A stretch of 64,000 nucleotides of DNA from Cylindrodendrum hubeiense (lineage: Eukaryota; Ascomycota; Sordariomycetes; Hypocreales; Nectriaceae), in NCBI GenBank assembly GCA_014621425.1, contig JAANBB010000222.1, forward strand, positions 1-64,000, given 5' to 3'. A model generated the notes under the pieces. It was not told where the DNA came from. It worked only from the letters and a program-made list of their open reading frames with translations, and did not search any database. The position numbers and the translations under genes are program-made. Position 1 is the stretch's first letter. Every line of letters starts with the position of its first letter. Below are positions 24,433 through 33,198 of the stretch, one piece after another.

Positions 24433-25317
24433 TTAAAATTCGATTAAGTCATCTTCCCCTTCAGCCACGCGCACCGGAGGCACCTCTTCCTGGTCCATCA
24501 CAGGATCCTCCGCCTCTGAGCCCTCCTCTTTCACCGACTGAGTCCCGCGCTCATTGACAGGGGCTCTCTCCTCGAGTTGCGGACCCCTCACCTGGGCTGG
24601 GATCTTCTTCTGCGTCTGCTTCTTTGACGGCTTGTGCGTCCCTTTGTCGCGCAGCCCTGGCTGTATCGAAAGCACGCCGGTGGAGGCGAGCCACCAATCC
24701 GGGAAGTCCGTCAGGCCGACCATGGCGAGCTCCTCAGTCGTTTGTGGCATCGAGTGTCGATACCGGCAGACTGTGCCCCATTTGCAGGTTCCATGGTGAC
24801 ACCAGTAGCGGCATACTGAGCCTTTTGGCATGGCAGGCTTCTTGGAGGCGGCTCGTGGGCGAGGGGAGGCGATACGCTGGGGTGTTGGATTGTTGTAACG
24901 ACTAGATGCAAGGCCCTGGAATACGCGGCGTGTAGACTTCGATCGAGAATTGCTGGCCGAGGCGCTCCCGGCACTGGATGGCGGTTGAGGAGAACATGAA
25001 CTAGGCGATCCGGCTACAGATTCGTCCGTATCGTTGTTGCCTTCGCCCTGGTCCTGGCTCTCTGCGTCGTCGTTAAGATAGATAAACTTGAGGCGGTAGA
25101 CGTTCGCCTCGGCATGAAATGACCCCAGGTTCGTCATTCCCACCGTATCTTCCGGTTGTAGATTCCGAGGAATACCACATATATCCAGCCATTCTGGAAG
25201 TAAGTCGATGGGAATGAGGGGGACAATGGTGCCGGGTTGGACGATGAGCTCGCCTGTCGAAGTGAACCGCTCGAGTCCCGGGCGGACGAGGAAGAAAAGA
25301 GGCCGGGGAGGAGGCAT
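24433..25317 (-). CDS. CCCH zinc-finger protein, function unknown
   Basis: A single exon of 294 residues. The first 90 residues are a well-ordered segment (FLVRPGLERFTSTGELIVQPG, LLPEWLDICGIPRNLQPEDT, YRLKFIYL). Then comes a Ser-rich linker. At about 167-187 stands one C-x8-C-x5-C-x3-H finger (CRYWCHHGTC, KWGTVC, RYRH), the RNA-binding type. After it come a short conserved block (LAMVGLTDFPDWWLASTG) and an acidic, disordered tail. The single finger suggests RNA binding, but I do not recognise the N-terminal segment and assign no pathway. It lies 188 bases downstream of the cofactor E gene in the same direction. Confidence 0.85.
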   Translation of the reverse strand: MPPPRPLFFLVRPGLERFTSTGELIVQPGTIVPLIPIDLLPEWLDICGIPRNLQPEDTVGMTNLGSFHAEANVYRLKFIYLNDDAESQDQGEGNNDTDESVAGSPSSCSPQPPSSAGSASASNSRSKSTRRVFQGLASSRYNNPTPQRIASPRPRAASKKPAMPKGSVCRYWCHHGTCKWGTVCRYRHSMPQTTEELAMVGLTDFPDWWLASTGVLSIQPGLRDKGTHKPSKKQTQKKIPAQVRGPQLEERAPVNERGTQSVKEEGSEAEDPVMDQEEVPPVRVAEGEDDLIEF

Positions 25318-25505
25318 ACTGGCAAGTAAGTGCAGGTGAGAGGATGGAGATGCACCGAAAAGACAGATTGGCGTTGCGATTGTAGACGTGGTGTCCTTAT
25401 ATCAGACCGGGCTTGTGCAGGCGGGAAGCGGCATGTTTGCTGCAACAGTGAGATGGACCGTCGCCTCTGGTTTGCTGAGAGGCAAACATGGACCAGCAAA
25501 TGTTT

Positions 25506-27341
25506 CTATCTTGCTTCTACGCGAATCTTAACGTCAAGCCCGTCGACGCAGTACCCAAGCTGCCTGGGGCCGTCTTTCAGTTCCACCTCTCTCTTGACCC
25601 ATCGTCCCGGCTTGCCTGAAGTATCCTCGGTCGCATGCGTTTCTTCTACCCCTTGTCGCTCCCTCTCTTCTTCAGCCTCTTCCTCGTCACTGCTATCTCC
25701 CTCTTGATCATCGAAGCCGGCCACGGGATCCCACTCTCCCGTCTCCCAGATCAGTCCCAATTTCAGAGGAGGCAAGCCGAATAACTTCCCTGCGATGCCC
25801 TTCACCGCGTACATGTCATAGGACTTGGGGATCTTGGAAGCCTTCTCCTCCTCGCCTTGGTAGTGAAACCCAACGTTGATGAGGCGCGCGTCCAGAAACG
25901 CCGGATTGACGTCGGGTCGACGAACAATGCTCGGTTCGCCGTATATTTCGCACAGTTCCGCGTAGCGAGGGTGAAGCACCAGAATATCGGCCTCCTCAGT
26001 CTCCGCCACGGCCGCGAGCTGCTTGCCAATCCGGGAGAGATAGAACATCTCGGCGTTGGATCGATCAGATGGAGTGATTTGGCTGAAGTTGAGGATCTTG
26101 AGTGAGGCGACGCGGGCGATGGCAAACATGTGGGACTCTTCTGAGGAGGTAGCTTCCAGATCAGCGTTGTTGTAGACGGGATTGTGGCTAATGCGCAGGC
26201 CTGTCAGACCAGGAAAGTGCTTCGGGAGCTGGTCAACAAATGACCAGGACTGGATGTTGTTGTATGACACGTCGAGATACTGCACTGATGGGGGGAAGAT
26301 GGGGGCCTCGGAGCCCTCCGGGGCCAGGGCCGTGATGCTGTTTCCCTTGAGGTGGATGTTGCGGAGCGCAGTGAGAGATGTGAGGGAGCTGATTTCTGCA
26401 AGAGTTGCGAAGTTGTTGATTTCGAGGCTGATGGTGGTCAGAGTGGATGCCAGGCCATGGTAGTTGACGATGGGCAGAGAGCGGAGGTGGTTGGCGCTCG
26501 CATTGAGGTTTGTCAGGGACGGGCATTTCGCAGCAACGTGGCATACCTCCTCCCAGCTCATCAGCGTCTCCTCAACAGCCAGCTCCTTGACACCATCGAA
26601 TGCTCCACTAGAGATGTCGTCTAAGAGACCATAGAACCGGCTGCCACTGTTGTCATGTTAGCAACCCGCGTGCCGTTTGTGGCAGGGCAAGCAGAACGTA
26701 CCCGAGGCCCAGATGGTTCAGGGCCGGCAGCTCACGGCAGATATCCGCCACCAGCTCCAGCCGGTCAAACAAGTTACGGCCGAGACCCAGCTGTGTGATC
26801 TTGGGACACGTCTTGGTAATGGTGCCCTCATCCTCGTCGTCCGCCAGTGCGGTCAGCACCTGCAAGTCCTCCACTAGGACCACCTTCAGCTCGCCCACGT
26901 TGGCCTGCTGGCGGCGGATCTTCTCGAAGCCGATCTCCTCGGCGCGCTTCCCGAAAAAGATGATCTCCTCGGCAGCCCTCCGCCCATCCGGGAGGGTGTA
27001 CTCAGAGGCGTACTTGGCGTTGATGGCCGCGAGGAAACTGCGCGACGGGTCAGCTGGGCGTGACGGCCGCACAAATGATGCGGCGGTGGGCGACTTTGAG
27101 AGGCCTACACCGGGACGGTTAGACGGCACGAGCAAAGCAGAAACAGAGGCCCCTCGGGCGGAGTCTTACATGAGAAGTAGCGGACGCCCTTGTGACAGCC
27201 GTCGTGTTTGCCGCGGGTTGCGTCGTCCCATTCCACGCCAAGCCAGGTGCCCGCTGTGCCTGCAACGTCGCCGACGAACCTCACCGTGCAAAGGGCGCCG
27301 TCGTAGGACACGCGCTGGCCGATGCGGTGCGACAAGGACAT
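25506..27341 (-). CDS. PAC2: Tubulin-folding cofactor E
   Basis: Exons 27341-27170, 27104-26702 and 26646-25506 (minus strand) encode 571 residues. The N-terminus is a CAP-Gly domain (RIGQRVSYDGALCTVRFVG, TWLGVEWDDATRGKHDG), which binds the alpha-tubulin tail; the usual GKNDG is GKHDG here. A middle block of leucine-rich repeats follows (LTNLNASANHLRSL, LRNIHLKGNSITAL, VQYLDVSYNNIQSW, LTGLRISHNPV). The C-terminus resembles the ubiquitin-like domain of the family (ending LGYCVDGLDVKIRVEAR). Known role: with cofactors A-D it assembles the alpha/beta-tubulin dimer. The order CAP-Gly, LRR, UBL is diagnostic. The intron boundaries join the CAP-Gly core to the LRR region without a frame break. Confidence 0.93.
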
Positions 27342-28728
27342 TTTGAAACCGGCAGAAATTCTACAGGGGAATAATGCAGGATTCGCTGGCCATGACCTGG
27401 GTTTTGAGGTGGATGTGTCGAGAGATGGTGTGCACGCAGCAGAATTTGGGCTCGTGAGGGCGGTGGCTTCGTCTCCTTACCTGGGACCCATTGAGTTAGT
27501 TGGTGGATTGGCACAACCACGGACGTGACAGCAACGCAAACATTCAGAGCATGAAATCAAGGGTGACACATGCTTTAGTTATCAATATTTATTATCATAC
27601 TGTCAAGTTTCCTTTATTTATGAAAACCAAAGCTTTCCCTCCGCCTTATGTCGCTTTTTGCGGGTTCCACCCATATATGGGTAAAAAGCTTTGGCTGGTT
27701 CGTTCATGTATTCAATCTTGCAGTGAAAGGCCAGACATAGACATGATTAATTTATCCCAACGCAGTATGTAATATTCTTCCATGTCTAGCCCGCCAGTTT
27801 TCCCCCCTGTTGCAACCTTCTCTCGCAGCACCTGCCATCTTCTCGAAAACTTGTCGCTTAGTACTGCTAATAGCCTCGTACTCGATAAGCAAACTGAACT
27901 TCTGTTCTACTACATCGACAACTTCCCCTGGATAGTCCTCTTTCTAATGACAATCTGGAAGGAAGAAGCCTAGATCATTGCATAGGGCAGGAAAGTGGTT
28001 ACATAAAAACAATGAAATACTCAAGGCTGAAAAATCCACTGCGGCTTGACAAAGAATCAGCATCCGCCCGAGGTTGATGATTTCGAGGCCAGCCCCCACA
28101 TTTGCATATTCCAGTGATGCCACCCCACTGCGGCACCTCTAGCTCTGCTCCAGCCAGACTCAACGCAACTCCCCGTCCACATCATCAACACGCAATTCGT
28201 CATCGCAACAATGGACTCGTCGTGTTCCATTGAGTGCGAGACCCGCTGCGCCGAACTCCTCTCCTTTGGCATGCTTCTTCAGCACCTTTCCACAGAGACT
28301 GCCTTGCTTGACGAGAAGCCTCCCTCTCGCCACTCTCAACAAGCGGATGCCCCTCCACCAGGCCACGATACGAAACCAGAGACGCCCGGGACGCCAGGAA
28401 GTGGATCAGGGGTCTAGTATGATCCCCAACGAGTCTCCACCGTAGAGAAAGGATATGGACTGGGTGCTGTTCTATCAGGAGACACAAGGACCTCAGAGGG
28501 ATCATCAAGTCACGACGTCATGAAGCACTGACCGCAATCAGGATATTTGGTAAGAAGCTCTTTATACTAAATAGTTCTTGTTGCTTATAAAACTAAAGGA
28601 AATTCAATTGATGCTTATCTGCTGGTCCAGAACTAAGCTAGTTGGTATCGTTTCAAAAATTGTTCAAAAGAGTGTAGTGGTTGCTTGCTGCTTAACAAAG
28701 GAACATTTCCATCATGCTTAAACACACC
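27342..28728. other. Intergenic region, no gene seen
   Basis: The promoter of cofactor E and the 3' flank of the next minus-strand gene. Short open frames overlap in several phases with no protein-like composition. No RNA gene recognised. Confidence 0.5.
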
Positions 28729-30048
28729 TCACCGGACCATCCCCTCGCCTCGGTCACATTCCTCCAGGAATCTGTAGATTCCCTCAAGACCTTCAAAGTC
28801 CTCCGATGCGTGACCGCCCGAGCTCATAGGAGGTGACATGGTCTCATAGCCTTCAAGATCAGACAGCCATGGGTTGTCGCCCATCTCATCCATGAAGGCC
28901 TCTCGGACAAAGTCATCATCCTCCAGCGACGATGCATCCCAGTCGTAGCCCTCCACGGATCGCACTGAGCCACCGAGAGACATCAAAGACTTGGGGACAT
29001 CTGGTGCAAAGGGGAATTTGAGAGCCATCGGCATGCCAATCGCTGCACCAAAGTCGGCATCCTCGCCCACAACCCCCCGCTGAATCCCAATGTCATCGCA
29101 AAGTCGCTCAATGGTTTCAGCATCGACCCCGGGGAATCGAACGCGAAGAGTACCTTTTTGCTCTAAATGGACCGGTAAATCACCTAAAATGGCAAGTCGC
29201 CGCAGGTCCGCGTAAACAGCTGTTAAGTCCTTCAACGCTCGGCCAAAGTCAGCCGAGAGAATATCGAGGAATCCCTCGGTGTTGAGGGAAGCGCCGGAAG
29301 TCGCAGCGTTGGCCTTGACACCGGAGGCCTTGGACGCAGTGGGAATTGCGGCAGCAAGGGGGCTGAGGGCGGTCAAGGTAGGGCTGATGTGGAAGTCGAT
29401 GAAGGAGCCGGGGGCGGTGCGGGGAATAGATGAGAACTTGTGCATCGCCTCGTCCTCCATGGGAGAGACAGCACGGTACTGTCGGCCGCCTCGAGAATCC
29501 ATGCCGTCGTATCGAAGCTTCTGGCCGGAAAGGAAGAAGGCTCTCATCGCCTGGGAGACATTCTGCACCACCTGGGCCGGAGCTGCCGGGGTATGGGAGA
29601 AGTACCGGGCACCACCGCCCAAGCTATAGCCACCGGCAGATCGAGGCATTGCGCCGCCTGTCAGGTTCGGGCGAAGGGTGCTGGCGAAAGGAGCTCGGCC
29701 AGAGGACCGTCCCACTCGTTGCGAGGTGTTGGACACTGGGAGCTTAGATCGGTCAAATCGGGTAGACTTGGATTCGGTGCTGATGAACCGCTTCGCCGCG
29801 CGGCTAAAGTTCTGGACTGAGGAAGTCGAAAACCACCTGGGGTTGCGTTTCTGCTGTCGGAGAACCGCGACAGGGTGGATTGGCTGCCGTGCAAGTCGGA
29901 CGGTCTTGAGACCGATGCTCTGGAATTCGGTCTGGAGCGGGCGCGTCAGAACGGCCAGCTTGGCGCGAACCACGTTTGTGGTTTTAGCCACGGCGACCCG
30001 GAGGAGCCGTCGGGTCGCTGGACCCCACAGCGCTTCCAAAGAAGCCAT
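28729..30048 (-). CDS. Conserved fungal protein with mitochondrial-type N-terminus
   Basis: An intronless gene of 439 residues. The first 95 residues are rich in Arg, Ala and Ser with almost no acidic residues (ATRRLLRVAVAKTT, RWFSTSSVQNFSRAAKRFIST), as in a mitochondrial presequence. The middle has a conserved-looking core (GQKLRYDGMDSRGGRQYRAVSP, GSFIDFHISPTLTALSP, LTAVYADLRRLAILGDLPV, LRVRFPGVDAETIERLCDDI). The C-terminus is acidic. I recall relatives in other Sordariomycetes labelled casein kinase II beta 2 subunit, but I see no zinc-binding CK2-beta core, so that name looks unreliable. Function unassigned. It is divergent from the snoRNA host region, with only about 350 bases between them. 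Confidence 0.85.
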   Translation of the reverse strand: MASLEALWGPATRRLLRVAVAKTTNVVRAKLAVLTRPLQTEFQSIGLKTVRLARQPIHPVAVLRQQKRNPRWFSTSSVQNFSRAAKRFISTESKSTRFDRSKLPVSNTSQRVGRSSGRAPFASTLRPNLTGGAMPRSAGGYSLGGGARYFSHTPAAPAQVVQNVSQAMRAFFLSGQKLRYDGMDSRGGRQYRAVSPMEDEAMHKFSSIPRTAPGSFIDFHISPTLTALSPLAAAIPTASKASGVKANAATSGASLNTEGFLDILSADFGRALKDLTAVYADLRRLAILGDLPVHLEQKGTLRVRFPGVDAETIERLCDDIGIQRGVVGEDADFGAAIGMPMALKFPFAPDVPKSLMSLGGSVRSVEGYDWDASSLEDDDFVREAFMDEMGDNPWLSDLEGYETMSPPMSSGGHASEDFEGLEGIYRFLEECDRGEGMVR

Positions 30049-30400
30049 TTTGAAGAGTTTCGACAGTGTTGATCCAACAGGAGTTGGAGGGTTGAGTTGT
30101 GAAGTCTAGCCCAAGGCATCCGGCGGGTGGTGACGGGCCTTTATGCGGCGATAAGATTCGCCACACCGCTGATAGCGGAGGATCTCGGCTGCACCGCCAC
30201 ACCGGCGCCCTCTCTGAGATTGCGGGGCACCCTTCGGCCAAGAACGGACTAGCTCATTTGCACAGTCAGCACCTATATCTTCTCCCGTCAAGAAATTTTC
30301 TAAATCTTTTCCTTCTCCCACTCCTCATCACCACAAGCTCAGGCTCGCAATGCGAGTGCATCGTGCAGCCTGAGCTTCCACCACCCCCAATTGCTTCTAG
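30049..30400. other. Divergent promoter and probable first exon of the snoRNA host
   Basis: A compact interval between a minus-strand protein gene and the plus-strand snoRNA region. The last part (TTGCTTCTAG before GTAAGG at 30401) looks like the end of exon 1 of the host transcript. The transcript start cannot be placed. Confidence 0.4.
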
Positions 30401-30430
30401 GTAAGGCACTCCCTCTTTCTCTCACCCCAA

Positions 30431-30509
30431 TTTTCTGTGATGATCAACTCCTTTATATGAACAATCCAAATCATACCAACCCCATGGTGATTAACTTACC
30501 CTGAGAAGA
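30431..30509 (+). ncRNA. Box C/D snoRNA A (orphan guide)
   Basis: Box C GTGATGA at 30437-30443 and box D CTGA at 30501-30504 are 68 nt apart. The flanks pair TTTTC (30431-30435) with GAAGA (30505-30509), one pair being G-U. It sits between a GTAAGG donor and a CTGAC branch point, so it is intronic. I could not match the segment upstream of box D to an rRNA that I remember. Confidence 0.65.
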
Positions 30510-30667
30510 GCTCTGGAAATCGGCCTTGCCAGGACAGCCAAAGAAAACCTTTACTGACCGGCACCAGTCTTTTTAGTTTCCAGCCTGTCTTTGAACGTGA
30601 CGCGTCGCGCGTTGTTATTTTCCCAAAAGGTTCGTTCAGTCGCTTTTTTCTATCTTGCCCACCCCCC

Positions 30668-30764
30668 TCTCCGTGTGATGATCAAACCGACACCTTAGGG
30701 ATTCCTCATTCTTAAAATACTATGTGGATATCGTTGTTTAGTTTCAGCCTTGTCTGACTGGAGA
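30668..30764 (+). ncRNA. snR41: Box C/D snoRNA B, snR41-like guide for 18S rRNA
   Basis: Box C GTGATGA lies at 30675-30681 and box D CTGA at 30754-30757. A perfect 5-bp terminal stem joins TCTCC (30668-30672) and GGAGA (30760-30764). Bases 30740-30752, just upstream of box D, are complementary to CAAGGCTGAAACT, a universally conserved 18S stretch as I remember it. The base paired to the fifth position upstream of box D is the first G of AAGG. Counting along the yeast 18S sequence from memory to the hypermodified U1191 places it at G1126, the known 2'-O-methyl site of snR41. This agreement makes the call strong. Confidence 0.85.
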
Positions 30765-31098
30765 TTACAAATCGCAATTATTGTTTGCCGACTTGGAGTT
30801 ACAGCTGCTAACATACACTGTGACAGGTACTTTTAACTCTTCCCTCTACGAGCATATTCCCACTGTATGATGAAGATTTGAACGAACGGGCGGACATAAA
30901 CGAGTACCAAAACCTCTCGCCCTAGAAAGCAAGGACGTACAAATCCTTGTGGTGGGGGGCGGCGGGACCTCTTGTTGAGATTTCGTCACCTGACTGTGGA
31001 TTTTTGATCTTGGATTCTTGTCGATGCTTGGTTATGGAACTAGCGACTGACTATTATGAATTCAGGTACTACAAAACAATTTCTTCTTCTCCATACTT

Positions 31099-31204
31099 CG
31101 ATGCGTTTGTGATGAGCAGTTCAAACGTATTCACACTGTTTGATTCGGCGATCTTCGGATTGCTGGGACATGAACACACTTTAACAACTTCTGATATTGC
31201 ATCG
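31099..31204 (+). ncRNA. Box C/D snoRNA D (target not assigned)
   Basis: Box C GTGATGA at 31109-31115 and box D CTGA at 31191-31194. A perfect 6-bp external stem pairs CGATGC (31099-31104) with GCATCG (31199-31204), each set off from its box by four bases. The eight bases before box D can pair with AAGTTGTT of 18S rRNA, too short to claim. The downstream stem abuts a GTATGT donor-like site, so its host intron is unclear. Confidence 0.7.
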
Positions 31205-31397
31205 GTATGTGTATGAGCACTCGATGTTGACGACTCCCAACTAATGTCCTGCTAGATTGTGGCCTCGCTTTATTTGACATCTCGAATGAAGCCAGACGCT
31301 GACTGGCTTGGCCATAGGTATACATTTTGCACGCTGATTATGTCCCAATGCTTCTCTGTTTGGTAAGACAACCATTTTTCTTTCACCACCCCCACCC

Positions 31398-31482
31398 ACC
31401 AATTGATGACACATGCTATTTATAGCATTTCTGAGTTCCTCGTGACGAACCAACCCAATTCACCTTGGAGAACTGATCTGGT
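31398..31482 (+). ncRNA. Box C/D snoRNA F, probable large-subunit rRNA guide
   Basis: Box C TTGATGA at 31403-31409, D' CTGA at 31431-31434, C' GTGACGA at 31442-31448 and box D CTGA at 31473-31476, the full C-D'-C'-D order. The terminal stem is ACCA/TGGT. Bases 31459-31471 upstream of box D are complementary to TCTCCAAGGTGAA, which I recall as part of a conserved large-subunit rRNA segment continuing CAGCCTCT. The predicted methylated base is the second C of TCTC. It lies in the intron 31363-31545. Confidence 0.72.
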
Positions 31483-31779
31483 CCTCTCAAACACAATTTT
31501 GTCAAACCTTGAGAATGATGACAGAAAGCTGACATCACTTGACAGTTTCACTCCAACAATTGTGTCCTCAATATGTGGCAATGATGATATAATGAGAAGA
31601 AAAAATACAAGTCTTTTCCCCTTGATTATCTATTTCGTGACGTGATGTGACGTGTAATGTGATTGCATTCCATAGATGTGATGTCTCCTATATGCCAGAT
31701 ATCCACCTCAGTGTACCAATCCGGCATCCAAAATCTGGCGCCCCTTACCAAAACCTTATTTTCCATTCTAATGATGCTC

Positions 31780-33198
31780 TTATTTCTTCTTATGCTGGAG
31801 TCTCGCATTCATTCCAACGATACATCGGACGAGGTCCCAGTCGTCGTGGGCACCTACCCAATCGGTGACAAGGATGCCGGTGCTGCCAGAGCCCACCTTG
31901 AGTTTATTGGGACCCTTACCCTCATCGCCGTGGCGAATGCACAAGTACTCGGTCATGGAAGGGTTGAGCTTTGCGGCAACACGCTCGGGCCAGCAGTTGG
32001 CATTGAAGAAGTAGTTGGCGCTGAGAAAGTTGACGAAGAAGGGTGGTGTTTTGGCGTCGGCTTTGTGACCATCCATACCAGGAATGAAGAAGTTCTGCTC
32101 GGCGGCGCGTTCAAGCTGACGGCGAGCGAAATCTGTCTTCTTCTCAATGTTCTGGGATTCCGTGACCTCGTAGAAATCCTGGACGCGAATATGCCCACCA
32201 CCGGTCTTGCCATCCTCACAGTTGTCGGGCCAGGCCGAGGCGTCGATGCCCCAGCCACGGCCATTCCAGCAGGCCTTCTTCTGATCATCGGCGAGGGCGA
32301 AACGACGAACAAGAAGGATCTTGCCACGGGCGGCGCCGAGGGTGGGCACCTTAGGCTCTGTCCACCAGAGATCGCGCTTCTTGTCGACGTAGCTGTTCTT
32401 GAGGTACTTGCCCATCTGTTGGTCGGTGCCCTTTCCGGTGCCCTCGCGCTTAAGACTTAGGATGAGTGTCTCGCTGGGATTTTTCTCGAGGAACTCGTAT
32501 AGATCTTCGAGGTGGTCCTTCAAATACTTGTTGCCAGTGAGGGAGATGGGGAAAGCGCCATGGACGATGGTAAGCTCGTCATTATCGGGATTGGCAGAGA
32601 CGCGGACATCGAGGAAGCGAACGCCATTCTGGAGCTGTTCAGGGACGGTTGCGGCCTGGCAGCGGACGGAGGGGAGGGCCTTGTGGTGGGTGGCAGCGTT
32701 GTGGGTGCCGGGAATAGAAAGGAGCGGAAGAGGCCACTCGTCGTCGAGCTCCTTCATCCAGGCGTTGAGACGGGCGGAAGAGAAGATGGCAAGGAATGCG
32801 CCGTTGTGGGTGTAGACGGCGGTGAGCTCCTTCTTGCCGCCATCGAGCTTCTTCATAACAGCCGACTTACGCGAGGGACTGGGGACGTCGACCTCGTAGC
32901 GGTGGTCGGCGACCTTGAAAGTGAGACGGATGACCTCCTTGTTCTTGTCGGCGGCGCGAATATCGGTCTCCTTGGTCTTGAATGGGTCGACGCGGACATT
33001 GGCCTTCTCCTTGTGGAGAGCGTCGCCCTGGGCTCGGGTCTCATGAGCGCTGAAGTCGGTGGCATTCATGAAGCTGGAGATGGCACCGGCCACGTTGGAA
33101 ACGACATCGCCGGTGCGAACACGCTCGCCCTCATAGCGCTCGATCTCAACCAGCTCGATGGTGTCCACCGTCAAGTTGCGGATGGTGAGGTTGGCCAT
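31780..33198 (-). CDS. PI-PLC X-domain protein (phosphatidylinositol-specific phospholipase C type)
   Basis: An intronless gene of 472 residues. The C-terminal 300 residues are a bacterial-type PI-PLC X domain: LSIPGTHNAATHH with the first catalytic His, VRFLDVRVS, LTIVHGAFPISLTG with the second His, ETLILSLKRE and GKILLVRRF. These enzymes cleave phosphatidylinositol by an internal phosphoryl transfer that uses the two histidines. The N-terminal 150 residues (LTIRNLTVDTIELVEIERYEGER, EVIRLTFKVADHRYEVDVPSPS) form a separate, beta-rich-looking segment that I do not recognise. No signal peptide or membrane segment is evident, so the product is probably cytosolic. It has no Y or C2 domain and is not the eukaryotic signalling PLC. 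Confidence 0.88.
   Translation of the reverse strand: MANLTIRNLTVDTIELVEIERYEGERVRTGDVVSNVAGAISSFMNATDFSAHETRAQGDALHKEKANVRVDPFKTKETDIRAADKNKEVIRLTFKVADHRYEVDVPSPSRKSAVMKKLDGGKKELTAVYTHNGAFLAIFSSARLNAWMKELDDEWPLPLLSIPGTHNAATHHKALPSVRCQAATVPEQLQNGVRFLDVRVSANPDNDELTIVHGAFPISLTGNKYLKDHLEDLYEFLEKNPSETLILSLKREGTGKGTDQQMGKYLKNSYVDKKRDLWWTEPKVPTLGAARGKILLVRRFALADDQKKACWNGRGWGIDASAWPDNCEDGKTGGGHIRVQDFYEVTESQNIEKKTDFARRQLERAAEQNFFIPGMDGHKADAKTPPFFVNFLSANYFFNANCWPERVAAKLNPSMTEYLCIRHGDEGKGPNKLKVGSGSTGILVTDWVGAHDDWDLVRCIVGMNARLQHKKK

Larger units (their letters stand above)
30401..31545 (+). ncRNA. Intron-rich noncoding snoRNA host region
   Basis: At least four box C/D snoRNAs on one strand are interleaved with fungal splice signals, and no long protein frame links the exons. 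Best intron signals: donor GTAAGG 30401 with branch CTGAC 30554-30558 and acceptor AG at 30576; branch CTAAC 30808-30812 with acceptor CAG at 30826; branch CTGAC 31047-31051 with acceptor CAG at 31065; donor GTATGT 31205 with acceptor TAG at 31255 (or 31317); donor GTAAGA 31363 with branch CTGAC 31529-31533 and acceptor CAG at 31545. The first and last introns clearly contain snoRNAs. Inference: a nonprotein host gene whose introns release snoRNAs, as known in other filamentous fungi and animals. Exact exons are uncertain. Confidence 0.7.

Noticed and set aside
30867..30993. A fifth C/D snoRNA with ATGATGA at 30867 and CTGA at 30990
   Set aside because: The box C overlaps a donor-like GTATGA, the spacing is 127 nt and the terminal stem is only four pairs.
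31515..31532. A C/D unit with ATGATGA at 31515 and CTGA at 31529
   Set aside because: The boxes are too close; the CTGA is better explained as the CTGAC branch point of the intron ending at 31545.
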